The position numbers and the translations under genes are program-made. A stretch of 64,000 nucleotides of DNA, from positions 1 to 64,000 of the forward strand of contig JAUVVY010000009.1 of the NCBI GenBank assembly GCA_030604405.1, in the 5' to 3' direction. Origin of the DNA: a bacterium (GTDB lineage Bacteria; Armatimonadota; Zipacnadia; Zipacnadales; UBA11051). Every line of letters starts with the position of its first letter. Position 1 is the first letter of the stretch. Of this stretch, positions 32,003 through 40,776 are shown piece by piece. The notes beneath the pieces were generated by a model. It was not told the DNA's origin and ran no database searches. It saw nothing but the letters and a program-made list of their open reading frames with translations.

Positions 32003-33424
32003 TCAACACCTGATGTCGAATTGGTCTCTTATTCTCCTGTCCACGTCCTCGGCAAATCCGGGCGGCTCGGTGCTTGCGATGATGTGCAACGCCTTGGCCC
32101 GCGCCACCGCAACGATATTCGGCCTACCCTCCGCCTGCCATTGCGCTCGGCTACCTCGATTGCTCAGCGTCGGATTGTAGATCTCGCTTCGCATCCTATC
32201 CAGCGTCAGCTCATCCGTCAAGTAGTTGCCTCCCGGGCCGACACGCCTGATGCTTTCCACTGCCAGTGCCTCTTCACTGGTATCTATGCCCTCGACGCAG
32301 CGCCTGGCCATACCCAGGATCTCGTTGTCAATCACGTACTGCTCGTACGAAATCGTTGACATTGCTTCCAGCATTCCGGCCGAGTGATGAATGTAGTTGG
32401 CCCCGGCCAGGGCGGCTTGCAGCACCGAGAACGCCTTCTCGTAGCCTGCCTGTATGTCGCTGCATTTGCTCTCGGTCAGCCCGGCGGAGTTATATATCGG
32501 CAGCCCGTAAAACTGCGCCATCTGCGCCGCGGCCGCATTCAGCATCCCAAACTCCGGCCCGCCGCCAAGGTACGAGCCATCGCGGAGATTGGACATCGAA
32601 GGCACCGCGCCGTAAAGCGCCTTCGCCCCGGGCCTGGCCGCTTGCGCAAGGACCATTCCTGAAAGCAGTTCCGCGTTGCTCTGCACGAGCGTACCGGCCA
32701 GTGTCATCGGCGAGGTTGTCCCCGCCATCGGCGCTGTTGACATCACCACCGGCATGTCGTGCTCAATGGCCCGCAGCAGCAACTCGGTACTGTGCGGGTC
32801 AATCCGCAGCGGCGACACCATCCAGCAGCAGATGAACGAGACGAAGGGCCGTTCGCGCAGCTTCTCCCTGGCCCCCGCGACGATCGAGCCCAGCTCCACC
32901 ACCTGCTTCATCCCCGCAGCGTCATTTACTCCGGACATCACATGCTTGGTGGTGTTGTAGAGGGCGGCATAGTATTTGTTGACATCAGCCAATTGTGAAG
33001 GCAGGTCCTGCGGTTCGGTCGGGCGCACGAAGAAGTCAATGTAATCGAGGTTGTCAACCAGCAGCGCCAGTCGCGCAATATCCGCAAGCCGGCCGCTGCG
33101 CACCTGGTCGGTTTCCGGATCCACGACATTCAAAGCCGCGCCGCCTGTGCCCATGTGCACGCGCGTGCCGCCCAGGCGCAGGTCATGCTTCGCATCTCGC
33201 CCGCACAGGGTCACCTCTTTCGGTGCTTTCGCAAGCGCCGCTGCAACGGTCTGGCCAGCGATGTACACGCGTCCGCCCTCTATCCGCGCGCCTGCCTCTT
33301 GAAAGAGTGCCAGCGCCTCCGGGTGCCCGCACACGATTCCCACCTCGGCCAGCACCTGCAGTGAAGCCTCGTGTATCGCCTCAATGCCGTCTTCAGAAAG
33401 CGGGCGGTAGGTCGGCTTTTTCAT
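32003..33424 (-). CDS. Trimethylamine methyltransferase (MttB) family protein, non-pyrrolysine
   Basis: The start is placed at 33424, nine bases from a GAGG site; ATG 33430 is an alternative. The 473-residue protein is collinear with the MttB superfamily, with a GRDAKHDLRLGG segment near 65, an MGTGGAALNVVDP segment near 80, and YNSAGLTESKCSD near 315. There is no in-frame TAG, so it is one of the pyrrolysine-free members, which include glycine betaine and other quaternary amine methyltransferases that pass a methyl group to a corrinoid protein. No corrinoid protein gene is adjacent. The cobalamin importer about 8 kb away could supply the cofactor. The coupled PrpD-family gene suggests a two-step catabolic unit for an unknown substrate. 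Confidence 0.88.
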   Translation of the reverse strand: MKKPTYRPLSEDGIEAIHEASLQVLAEVGIVCGHPEALALFQEAGARIEGGRVYIAGQTVAAALAKAPKEVTLCGRDAKHDLRLGGTRVHMGTGGAALNVVDPETDQVRSGRLADIARLALLVDNLDYIDFFVRPTEPQDLPSQLADVNKYYAALYNTTKHVMSGVNDAAGMKQVVELGSIVAGAREKLRERPFVSFICCWMVSPLRIDPHSTELLLRAIEHDMPVVMSTAPMAGTTSPMTLAGTLVQSNAELLSGMVLAQAARPGAKALYGAVPSMSNLRDGSYLGGGPEFGMLNAAAAQMAQFYGLPIYNSAGLTESKCSDIQAGYEKAFSVLQAALAGANYIHHSAGMLEAMSTISYEQYVIDNEILGMARRCVEGIDTSEEALAVESIRRVGPGGNYLTDELTLDRMRSEIYNPTLSNRGSRAQWQAEGRPNIVAVARAKALHIIASTEPPGFAEDVDRRIRDQFDIRC

Positions 33425-33455
33425 GCTCATTTGCCTCGGCTTTGGATTATTTGTT

Positions 33456-33485
33456 TTGGGGTCTTTGGGCTCCAGGCAGTATAAT
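33456..33485 (+). promoter_or_regulatory. Putative promoter of the discoidin lipoprotein gene
   Basis: TTGGGG (33456-33461) and a perfect TATAAT (33480-33485) are spaced by 18 bases, on the plus strand, in the gap between divergent genes. Transcription would begin near 33492, about 70 bases before the ATG at 33563. Confidence 0.4.
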
Positions 33486-33562
33486 ATCCTGTGCGCGATT
33501 GCATGTCTATACGAGGCAATCTTAATCAACACGGGAAACCGTACTTCGCGGTGAACGAGTAT

Positions 33563-35746
33563 ATGTGCAGCTTACTTTCCAAGTTATTGTGTGCTGTTCT
33601 GTTGGTCATCGTTCTGATGACGAGCGCCACACTTGGCGCTTGCCAGCCGCCGGACAACTACGCCGCGGCCGCCAACGGAGCGACCATCACAGGGCCACAA
33701 AACGCATCCGGCAGCCACGGCCGGCCAAACTGTGTTATTGATGGCGAGGTAGTGGACTACGGCTCGCATCGCGGTTATGCCTGGGCTGATCTGGAGGTCC
33801 CGACCATCATCACATTCGCTCGCCCCGCCGTCATTGATACCGTGGAGGTGATTTTGCTAGACACATCGCTGCGCACCTTCTGCTACATTGTGAGCGTCTC
33901 GGCCGATGGCGAGCAATGGCGGCAGGTGGCCGACACCTCCGACACGCCGGTTTCCGGCTGGCGCATGCTTCAGTTTCCTCCTGTGGAGGCGAGGTACTTG
34001 CGGCTAGATTTCACAGCCACTTCGCTGTCGTCCGGTAGCTACCACCTGGTCGAAGTCGGCGCATTTCACCTCGGTGATAGCCGCAAAGCGGGCCCACTCG
34101 GTCAGGCCTGGCAGCACGCCCGCGTCCAAAGACATATAGCCGAGGCTGCTCTGCTCGCAGTTGCGCCTGCCCAGGCCGCACTACGGGACCCCGGCCTGTT
34201 CGGCCAACTGAAATCGGCGCCCGACAACCAGCCGATCCATCGCGACCTGTCTGACGGTACCCAGGCCCTGTTCTATCGCGATAAGGGCGCTATTATCGTC
34301 GCAATAGATGACGATGGCAACATGTCGGCCGCTGACAAAGGCCCCGACGGTATCAACGATTGCCTGGCCGTGGACATGAATGCCGATGGCCGCCTGGACC
34401 GCACCATTGACTACTCCGACACCAGCGGCGACGGCGTGGCCGACACTATGGTGCAGACCTACCTTTACGGAAGCACCTGGGGCAACCGGCCGTTCATGGT
34501 GGTGATCCGCGATTTCGATACCGGCCCGCTGAGCCTGTGGTACCTGCACAACTACGGCTACTGGCAGAGGGAGTGCCAGTGGCAGTGCGATTTTGCCGGC
34601 GATGGCTATTTCGCGATGTTTAAGCGCGATAGTGCTCAGAAGCGCTGGGTTGCCCACTTCGAGTCGCCGTTCTGTTTCTACGACCCCGATGGCGACGGTT
34701 TGCCCGAAGAAACTGTGCGCATAACGGCAAGCGACACTCTTCTGCGCACGCTCCGCTTCAGCATCAACGCCGACAATGACACCACCGAAGGCCAGCTTTA
34801 CGACTACGACGTCGGCATCACCTGTCTGGGAAATGTGCAGTTGCAACCGGACGTAGCTGACACCTTCACCACAAGGAGCGGCGAGGAGACAGGCGAGTTT
34901 CTGAGCTGGGACAAAGCGCGGCAGACTGTACGGGAGATGGACTGGTCGCGGGCGCTTCTGATCTGGGACGAAAACGATCACAATGTAGCGCCCAGAGCAC
35001 CCCAACACGAGCGTTGGGAGGGCATCCTCAACGCGCGCTACCGTCGCTTTCCGCAGGTAGGTGGCCCGCACTGCGGCACGCTCAATAAGCGTTATGAACT
35101 CGACGCCGACTTCTCCGGGCGGATGCGGCTTTACTACTGGCCCGCCGACGGCCGCCTGCATCTCTACGGCGCCGAGGTCGGTACGCTCGAGGTTGACTTC
35201 GACTACAACGGTCGCACCGACATGATAGTCCAGTACAGCGATAGCGATGGCGACGGCTTCTTTGACAGGCGCGAGATAGAATATAGGGCTTTGCGTTTGC
35301 CGGCTCGCAATATCGTCGGCCCAAAAATCTACTGCCCGCCTGCCTCTGATTCACCCGAACCCGTTACGATCCCCTACAGCTACAACGAGGTCGCCGCTTT
35401 CTGGCCGCAAGCCCTTGCCGATCGCATCGCAGACAGCGGCGCACTGCTCAAAGCCCTGTCGGAGTTCGCCAACCGCGCGCAGATGGAGCTTTCGGCCAGG
35501 CCGCTGGATTTCTATGAAAATGCCACGGCTGAGCAGTTCGCATACATCGAGCGGCTTCGGTCAAGCAGGGAAGCCGGCCGCTACTACCAGGACATCGCCA
35601 TCGAATTCGCCTTCGCCCAATTGATAGCCGCTGCCGAAAAGGGCGCTGATGACGAGCTGGCTACGCGGCTGAACCGGGCGCGGCGACACTATGATCGCGG
35701 CCGGCTTATTGAGGCCGCCAAAGCTCTCAATTCCTCAGTGCGCTAG
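33563..35746 (+). CDS. Discoidin-domain lipoprotein with Asp-rich calcium-type repeats
   Basis: The ATG at 33563 begins a signal sequence with a lipobox-like LGAC near residues 24-27, so the mature protein of about 700 residues is probably a lipoprotein. Residues about 40-170 are an F5/8 type C (discoidin) domain with the family's SADGEQWRQV and YLRLDF segments. Asp-rich loops follow, such as MNADGRLDRTIDYSDTSGDG and DPDGDGLPEE, that resemble FG-GAP or EF-hand-like calcium sites, and a second set lies near residue 560. The last 120 residues are helical. Proteins like this bind carbohydrates at the cell surface. No enzyme domain is recognised. Its neighbour on the other strand is a DegT aminotransferase. 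Confidence 0.8.
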   Translation: MCSLLSKLLCAVLLVIVLMTSATLGACQPPDNYAAAANGATITGPQNASGSHGRPNCVIDGEVVDYGSHRGYAWADLEVPTIITFARPAVIDTVEVILLDTSLRTFCYIVSVSADGEQWRQVADTSDTPVSGWRMLQFPPVEARYLRLDFTATSLSSGSYHLVEVGAFHLGDSRKAGPLGQAWQHARVQRHIAEAALLAVAPAQAALRDPGLFGQLKSAPDNQPIHRDLSDGTQALFYRDKGAIIVAIDDDGNMSAADKGPDGINDCLAVDMNADGRLDRTIDYSDTSGDGVADTMVQTYLYGSTWGNRPFMVVIRDFDTGPLSLWYLHNYGYWQRECQWQCDFAGDGYFAMFKRDSAQKRWVAHFESPFCFYDPDGDGLPEETVRITASDTLLRTLRFSINADNDTTEGQLYDYDVGITCLGNVQLQPDVADTFTTRSGEETGEFLSWDKARQTVREMDWSRALLIWDENDHNVAPRAPQHERWEGILNARYRRFPQVGGPHCGTLNKRYELDADFSGRMRLYYWPADGRLHLYGAEVGTLEVDFDYNGRTDMIVQYSDSDGDGFFDRREIEYRALRLPARNIVGPKIYCPPASDSPEPVTIPYSYNEVAAFWPQALADRIADSGALLKALSEFANRAQMELSARPLDFYENATAEQFAYIERLRSSREAGRYYQDIAIEFAFAQLIAAAEKGADDELATRLNRARRHYDRGRLIEAAKALNSSVR

Positions 35747-35754
35747 CTTCGGCC

Positions 35755-37077
35755 CTACTTCCCCGCCTTCATCTGCTCAACCGAGTCGATTACCGCATCC
35801 GCCATGTACTCACGCTGGTCTTGCGTCAGCGGGTAGAGCGGCAGGTGGGTGAACTGGTGGTTAAACACCATCTCCGTGTTGGGGCAGGTCTCGGCTATGG
35901 CGTCTGTGTCATAGCCCAGGTCGCGGCAGAGCTGGAACTTGTATAGCGGGGCAAAGTGCGGTATCTGCACCACACCGCGCGCCTCCATCTTTTGCTTGAA
36001 CGCTTGCACATCTTGGCCGATTAGCTCGTGATCCACCCGCAGCAGGTACAGGTGGTGGGTGCTCTTTATCTCATCGGTGTCCAGCGGCGGGGTGATAATG
36101 CCCTCTACCTCGGAGAAGCGCTCGTTGAGGTATTCGGCATTGGCCCGGCGCGTGTCAATGACCGCCTGCAGCCTCTGCATCTGTCCCAGCAGGCATAGCG
36201 CCTGGATTTCGGTTGACGAATGGTTGCCGGCCACGAACGGCCCGTACTTGCCGGGCACCGCAATGACATCATAGAGCCAGTTCTTGATCTGCTTGGACAA
36301 GTCAACACCCAGGAAGCGGCACTGCGGGAAGTACTGGCCGAAGTCCAGGTCGGTCACCAGCAGCCCACCTTCTCCCAGCGCGTTTATATTCTTCACCTCG
36401 TGGAAGGAATAGGCACCAAAATGCGCAACTGTGCCAGCCGCTTTGCCCTTGTATATCCCTCCGAAGGCGTGGGCGGCATCGGCCAGTACCACGATGTCTC
36501 TTTCTTCGGCGAGCCGCATTATCGCGTCCATATCGGGCGGGTAGCCGCCGATATACACTGGTATGATCGCCTTTGTCTTATCGGTGATCTTCCGCGCCAC
36601 ATCGGCCGGGTCCATGTTGATGGTGTTCGGGTCAACGTCGGCGAACACTACTTTGGCCCCCGACTGCAGCGTGTACATCATGGTGGCGATGAAAGTTATC
36701 GCCGGCACGATCACCTCATCACCGGGCCCGATGTTGGCGTACTTGAGGGCGACCTCGAAGCCGGCCGTGGCATTGGTCAGGAAGCAGGCGTGTTTGCACC
36801 CCAAGAACTCCTTGGTCTCCGCCTCCAGCTTGCTTACGGTGTCGCCCAGGGATAGCTTCGTCGCCGGGCCGGACACCTCCCACAATTGCGCCAGCGCCGC
36901 CTCTACGCTCGCAGCCCTGGCTTCGTATTCGGCGTCCTTGCCTGCTTCTGGCTTCATCAGGAACCGAATGATCCGCATCAGGTCTTCGTTGGCCAGGTGC
37001 TCACCCACCGCCGCCCAGGGCACTCTGGCCTCTCCTGTGTCATACCGGAAATCGCTTGTCGGTTTGTCCTGCGCCAT
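35755..37077 (-). CDS. DegT/DnrJ/EryC1/StrS-family aminotransferase
   Basis: The ATG at 37077 has a strong AGGAGG site (AAGGAGGAG), so the longer upstream frame is excluded and the protein has 440 residues. It has the sugar-aminotransferase hallmarks: a TNATAGFEVALK segment near 95, PAITFIATM near 120, VLADAAHAFGG near 190, and the PLP lysine in SFHEVKNINALGEGG near residue 215. Such enzymes transfer amino groups to keto-sugars in antibiotic or cell-surface sugar synthesis, or act on related compounds. The first 70 residues are an extra, charged N-terminal segment beyond the usual family length. No nucleotide-sugar gene is next to it. Confidence 0.9.
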   Translation of the reverse strand: MAQDKPTSDFRYDTGEARVPWAAVGEHLANEDLMRIIRFLMKPEAGKDAEYEARAASVEAALAQLWEVSGPATKLSLGDTVSKLEAETKEFLGCKHACFLTNATAGFEVALKYANIGPGDEVIVPAITFIATMMYTLQSGAKVVFADVDPNTINMDPADVARKITDKTKAIIPVYIGGYPPDMDAIMRLAEERDIVVLADAAHAFGGIYKGKAAGTVAHFGAYSFHEVKNINALGEGGLLVTDLDFGQYFPQCRFLGVDLSKQIKNWLYDVIAVPGKYGPFVAGNHSSTEIQALCLLGQMQRLQAVIDTRRANAEYLNERFSEVEGIITPPLDTDEIKSTHHLYLLRVDHELIGQDVQAFKQKMEARGVVQIPHFAPLYKFQLCRDLGYDTDAIAETCPNTEMVFNHQFTHLPLYPLTQDQREYMADAVIDSVEQMKAGK

Positions 37078-37222
37078 GCAATTCTCCTCCTTGAATGCAG
37101 CGCTGTGCTGCAACTTCTCGTCACAGACCATCACTTCGGTCTCGTATTCGCCGCTCGTGCCGCAAATTCCTGCATTTCGCACTATCTGCACTGCCGGTTG
37201 TCCCGCCAGTGTCGTTAGCCTC

Positions 37223-37251
37223 TTGGCCTACGCGTCCACCTGGCATATAAT
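37223..37251 (+). promoter_or_regulatory. Putative promoter of the SbcD/SbcC-like operon
   Basis: TTGGCC (37223-37228) and a perfect TATAAT (37246-37251) are spaced by 17 bases. Transcription would start near 37258, leaving a leader of almost 200 nt that includes the REP-like repeat before the TTG start at 37454. Confidence 0.45.
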
Positions 37252-37314
37252 AAGCGCAATACGTCGCGTGGCTCGGGCATCCCCAAAAAATCCCGTGGGT
37301 CGGGCATCCCGCAG

Positions 37315-37335
37315 GCCCTGAGCTTGTCGAAGGGC
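37315..37335. repeat. Dispersed REP-like 21-mer, inverse copy
   Basis: GCCCTGAGCTTGTCGAAGGGC is the exact reverse complement of the element at 3634-3654. Here too it is flanked by 'tcgggc' units, including two copies of 'tcgggcatccc' at about 37272 and 37299. The two copies sit in intergenic DNA about 33.7 kb apart. Confidence 0.75.
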
Positions 37336-37453
37336 TGCCCGACTCCGTATTCGTTGCCATAGGTCATTCTCCCCTTTCCCTGCGGGAGAGGGGCGCGGGG
37401 GTGAGGGCGCCTTTGCAATTGGGGGACACTACTAACAAGAATGGGGAAGACCC

Positions 37454-38596
37454 TTGAAACTGCTCCATATCGCTGACATTCATCTCGGGATCAAGGCCCT
37501 GGGCTTCGGCGACCGCGCCGATGATTTGCGCTGTCGCATTCAGACCGCCTTCGAGAATTCGCTACAGATTGCAGCCGAGCGCACCTGTGATGTCGTGCTT
37601 GTCGCCGGCGATCTGTTCGATTCTAACCGTGTCGGCCAGCGCACTTTGCATGCGGCGACATCCGCCCTGCAAGATCTGCTTGCCGCCGCCCCACAGACCC
37701 ATATCTTCCTTATCCCTGGCAACCACGACTGCCTGGGCGATGACAGCATCTATCACGCCGCCGAATTCTCCCAACTCGGCGACCGCTTTCACCTGTTCAC
37801 CGATCCGCAGGGCGAGACCGTCTATCTCGATCACCTCGATACCGCCATTCACGGCGTCCCGTTCGTATGCGATTTCAAGCAGCTTGATATCCAGCCGTTG
37901 GCAATGCTCTCGCCGCACCCTCAGGCCGCCCTCAACATCGCGATGCTTCACGTGGGAACACCGATGGCATACTGGGACGCTGCCGATGCTCCCAGTATCA
38001 GCCCTGAGCAGATTGCCGCCTCGGGCATGGACTATATCGCCCTGGGCCATTTTCACAATGCCCAGAACTGCGATGCCGGAGGCGTGGTCGCCCGCTATTG
38101 CGGCCCTCCTGAGCTGATCAATATGCAGAGCCCACCCGGGGCCGCGCTGCTGGTGGAGATGGGCGCTTCCGGGGTCAGTGTCGAACCTCTCCCTGTGGCC
38201 TCCCTGCGCCTCCAAGAGGCCGAAATCCTCGCTGCCGAGCTACGGTCCGAAGCCGACCTGGCCGAAAAGCTGCGCGAGTATGCGGCTCAAGACCTGGTCC
38301 TTGATGCCGAGATCGTTGGCATGTTGCCGCTTGGCGTGCGGCTGCAGATTGAGCAGCTTGCCGAGGAGCTGGCCGACGATTTCTACCGGCTCAACCTTAC
38401 CGACAACACCGCCGTCGGCGAGCTCGATATTGACGAAGCCGAGTATCCTGAGCAGTACGTCACGGGCAAGTTCATCCGCCTGATGCAGGAGCGCATCGAG
38501 CAGGCACAGGACGCCGGTGACGAACCTGCCGCACGCATCGCCGCCGAAGCACTGCGCCTGGGTGCGCATCTGCTGCAGGGCGGTGAACTGGAATGA
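37454..38596 (+). CDS. SbcD/Mre11-type nuclease (YhaO-like)
   Basis: The 380-residue protein shows the calcineurin-like phosphoesterase motifs in order: LHIADIHLG at residues 3-11, AGDLFD near 53, PGNHD near 93, and later HVG near 163 and LGHFHN near 198. These metal-ligand motifs are typical of SbcD/Mre11 and the Bacillus YhaO group. It starts with TTG after a purine-rich GGGGAAGA site. The following gene, overlapping by 4 bp, encodes an SbcC/Rad50-like partner, so together they should form a DNA-end-processing complex that trims blocked ends and hairpins. The second gene's YhaN-like form favours the YhaO/YhaN assignment over classical SbcCD. Confidence 0.88.
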   Translation: MKLLHIADIHLGIKALGFGDRADDLRCRIQTAFENSLQIAAERTCDVVLVAGDLFDSNRVGQRTLHAATSALQDLLAAAPQTHIFLIPGNHDCLGDDSIYHAAEFSQLGDRFHLFTDPQGETVYLDHLDTAIHGVPFVCDFKQLDIQPLAMLSPHPQAALNIAMLHVGTPMAYWDAADAPSISPEQIAASGMDYIALGHFHNAQNCDAGGVVARYCGPPELINMQSPPGAALLVEMGASGVSVEPLPVASLRLQEAEILAAELRSEADLAEKLREYAAQDLVLDAEIVGMLPLGVRLQIEQLAEELADDFYRLNLTDNTAVGELDIDEAEYPEQYVTGKFIRLMQERIEQAQDAGDEPAARIAAEALRLGAHLLQGGELE

Positions 38597-40770
38597 AGAT
38601 TTCCCGCCTCAGCGTTACCGCCTTCAAGGGCCTGGCCGATGGTGCCTATGATCTGGCGGCCGGCTTCAGCGTCATCCGCGGCCCCAACGAGGCCGGCAAA
38701 TCCAGCTTCCAGCAGGCGATTCTTGCCGGCTTGTTCGGTGACCCGACCAGCTCCGCCGCCCGGTACGATCTGATCCACTCGTGGCAGGCGGGCCGCAAGT
38801 GTAGAATCGTGCTCAATCTGGATGCGGAGGGCGAAGAGTACGAACTTGTGCGCGACTTCGAATCCGGCGAATCTTTACTGACATCACTGGCAGGCGGAGC
38901 TGTGACATCCGGTCGCGATCCCGTAAAGGCTGCTCTTGCCGAAATCGCCGGTCTCGGCTCGGAGCCGGTCTATACGACCACTGCCTGTCTCAAGCAGCAG
39001 GACCTGGCAGAGCTGAGTGCCGGCGCCGATCTGAGGGACATGCTGCAGAAGACCATGACCGGCGGCGATGACGAAGCAAATGTCTCGGCGGCACTCAAGA
39101 AACTGGACAAGGAGATAACCGAAAAGTTCAGAAAGGGTCGCAGAGGCGGAGAAAAGGGCCCGTGGCTGGCTGCCGAGGCAGAGCTTGAAGACAGGCGCGA
39201 GCGTCAGGTCGAAATCCACGAGCAGGTCGGCAGGACCGTCGAGGCCCGTAACACCATCGCGACTCACGCCGACGAGTTCGAGGAAAAGCAGAAGGCCCTC
39301 GCCAGCCAAAAGGCTTTGCTCGACCGCGTCCAGGATCGCCGGGAAAAGCAGGAACAATACGATGAGCTTGAAACCAAATGCAAGGAACTACAGGCTCGCA
39401 TCCAGGAGGCCGAAAAGCTACACCAGGCCATTGCCCAGCGCGAGGCCCAGCTTGCCGAGCTCCCGGCCGTTGATCCCAAGATCGCCGATGACCTCAAGGC
39501 CGTCAAAGCCGAGCTAGGCAGCAGCGAAAGCCAGCTCCAGGAATTTGAAAAGCAGATAGCCAGACTTGAAGACCAGGCCCGCGCCCTGGGTGAAGACAGC
39601 CAGAAAGCGGCTGCACAGGCCACGAGGCGTCGTACCGCCGCCATCGGCCTGGCAAGCTCACTCATCATCGTTGCGCTCTCGCTTTGGCAGGGGCTATCCG
39701 GGGTTGTCTTGGCCTGGGCATTTGTGGTTCTGGCACTTCTGGGCGGCGCGTTCAGCTTGGCGATGATATTGCGGACCAGGGGGCGCAGCAGCAGTGACAT
39801 TGAGGCTCAAATCAGCGGCCTCGAAGGCCGGCGCAGCCAGCTTGAAGAGCAGATGGCGAGACTGCGCGCGACACAGTCCGAAGCCCAACAGGCGGTCGAG
39901 GCTGCACTGCAGCAGGCCGGAATTGCGACGTTGGAGGATTATCTGCACGCTGCTGAGCAACGAGCAGACCTCGTGGAGCAGAACGAGAGAGATGCAAGCA
40001 AGCTGTCCGGCGTGCTCGGCGACATAGAACTCAAAGATCTGCAGGAGACGCTTAGCCAGCTCAATCTTGACCGGATGGCGCTCAGGGAGCTACTTGAGAG
40101 CCCGGAAATGGTGGCCGCCGAAATGGAGCCTGCTGAGCTCCGCGCCCTTGAAGCCGAAATCGAGGAACTTGAGGAGGACCTGCGCAGCCTCGATGACAAG
40201 CTGCGCAACGCTCGTGCCGTGCTTGCGCAGGCGCGCTATGATGTCGAGGACGAAATCCGCATTGATGAAGAGGTCGCCGCCGCGCAGCAGCGTGTTGACC
40301 GCCTGGCCCAATACCAGGAACTCCTTGCCCTGACCACCGAAGTGCTCGAAGAGGCTCGCGAGCAGACCATGCACAGTGCCATTGACGCCGTAGGCCCGAC
40401 CATCAACGATTACCTGGCGGTGCTCACGGATGGCCGCTACGACCAGGTGCAGATCGGCGACGACCTTGCGCCGGTCGTGTACTCGCAGGAAAAGTCTGAC
40501 TTCGTGGACCCTGAGAAGGAACTCAGCCTCGCCACCAAAGAGCAGGTGTATCTGGCTTGCCGCCTCGCCTTTACCAGCCTGCTGTGGGAGACAGACGGCC
40601 CGCCCATCCTGCTCGATGACCCACTGGTGAATTTCGACTCAGCCCGCAAGGCGAAGGCTCTGGCGCTGCTGAAGCAGATCGCCGAAGGTCGCCAGGTGGT
40701 ACTGTTCACGTGTTCAGAGCAATACGATCAGGCGGCTGATGAGGTAATCGTTCTTGAAGGTCCGGATTAG
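38593..40770 (+). CDS. SbcC/Rad50-like ATPase with central membrane segment (YhaN-like)
   Basis: The 725-residue protein has a split ABC-type ATPase: Walker A GPNEAGKS at about residues 33-40, and Walker B ILLDDPLVNFD after an LSLATKEQ signature near the C-terminus. Between them lie Glu/Gln/Ala-rich coiled coils. At about residues 349-396 two hydrophobic segments (SSLIIVALSLW and AWAFVVLALLGGAF) break the coils and would form membrane helices, in place of the Rad50 zinc hook, whose CxxC is not seen. This arrangement is known from YhaN of Bacillus and is much shorter than SbcC (about 1,000 residues). It pairs with the nuclease gene just upstream. Membrane tethering of the complex is inferred. 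Confidence 0.87.
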   Translation: MKISRLSVTAFKGLADGAYDLAAGFSVIRGPNEAGKSSFQQAILAGLFGDPTSSAARYDLIHSWQAGRKCRIVLNLDAEGEEYELVRDFESGESLLTSLAGGAVTSGRDPVKAALAEIAGLGSEPVYTTTACLKQQDLAELSAGADLRDMLQKTMTGGDDEANVSAALKKLDKEITEKFRKGRRGGEKGPWLAAEAELEDRRERQVEIHEQVGRTVEARNTIATHADEFEEKQKALASQKALLDRVQDRREKQEQYDELETKCKELQARIQEAEKLHQAIAQREAQLAELPAVDPKIADDLKAVKAELGSSESQLQEFEKQIARLEDQARALGEDSQKAAAQATRRRTAAIGLASSLIIVALSLWQGLSGVVLAWAFVVLALLGGAFSLAMILRTRGRSSSDIEAQISGLEGRRSQLEEQMARLRATQSEAQQAVEAALQQAGIATLEDYLHAAEQRADLVEQNERDASKLSGVLGDIELKDLQETLSQLNLDRMALRELLESPEMVAAEMEPAELRALEAEIEELEEDLRSLDDKLRNARAVLAQARYDVEDEIRIDEEVAAAQQRVDRLAQYQELLALTTEVLEEAREQTMHSAIDAVGPTINDYLAVLTDGRYDQVQIGDDLAPVVYSQEKSDFVDPEKELSLATKEQVYLACRLAFTSLLWETDGPPILLDDPLVNFDSARKAKALALLKQIAEGRQVVLFTCSEQYDQAADEVIVLEGPD

Positions 40771-40776
40771 TCGGGG

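Larger units (their letters stand above)
37078..37453. other. Intergenic region between DegT and SbcD genes
   Basis: These 376 bp separate the divergent DegT aminotransferase and SbcD-like genes. They hold the ribosome site of the DegT gene, a TTGGCC/TATAAT promoter pair (37223-37251), and the inverse copy of the dispersed REP-like 21-mer (37315-37335) with nearby 'tcgggcatccc' repeats. A purine-rich stretch near 37380-37410 follows. No coding frame with family features is seen. Confidence 0.55.

Noticed and set aside
32003-33424. A pyrrolysine codon in the MttB-like gene
   Set aside because: The frame has no internal TAG, and no pyl genes are in the window, so it is a non-pyrrolysine member.
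34181-35161. A 326-codon minus-strand frame within the discoidin lipoprotein gene
   Set aside because: The plus-strand frame has a lipobox, a discoidin domain and Asp-rich repeats; the antisense is a codon-bias shadow.
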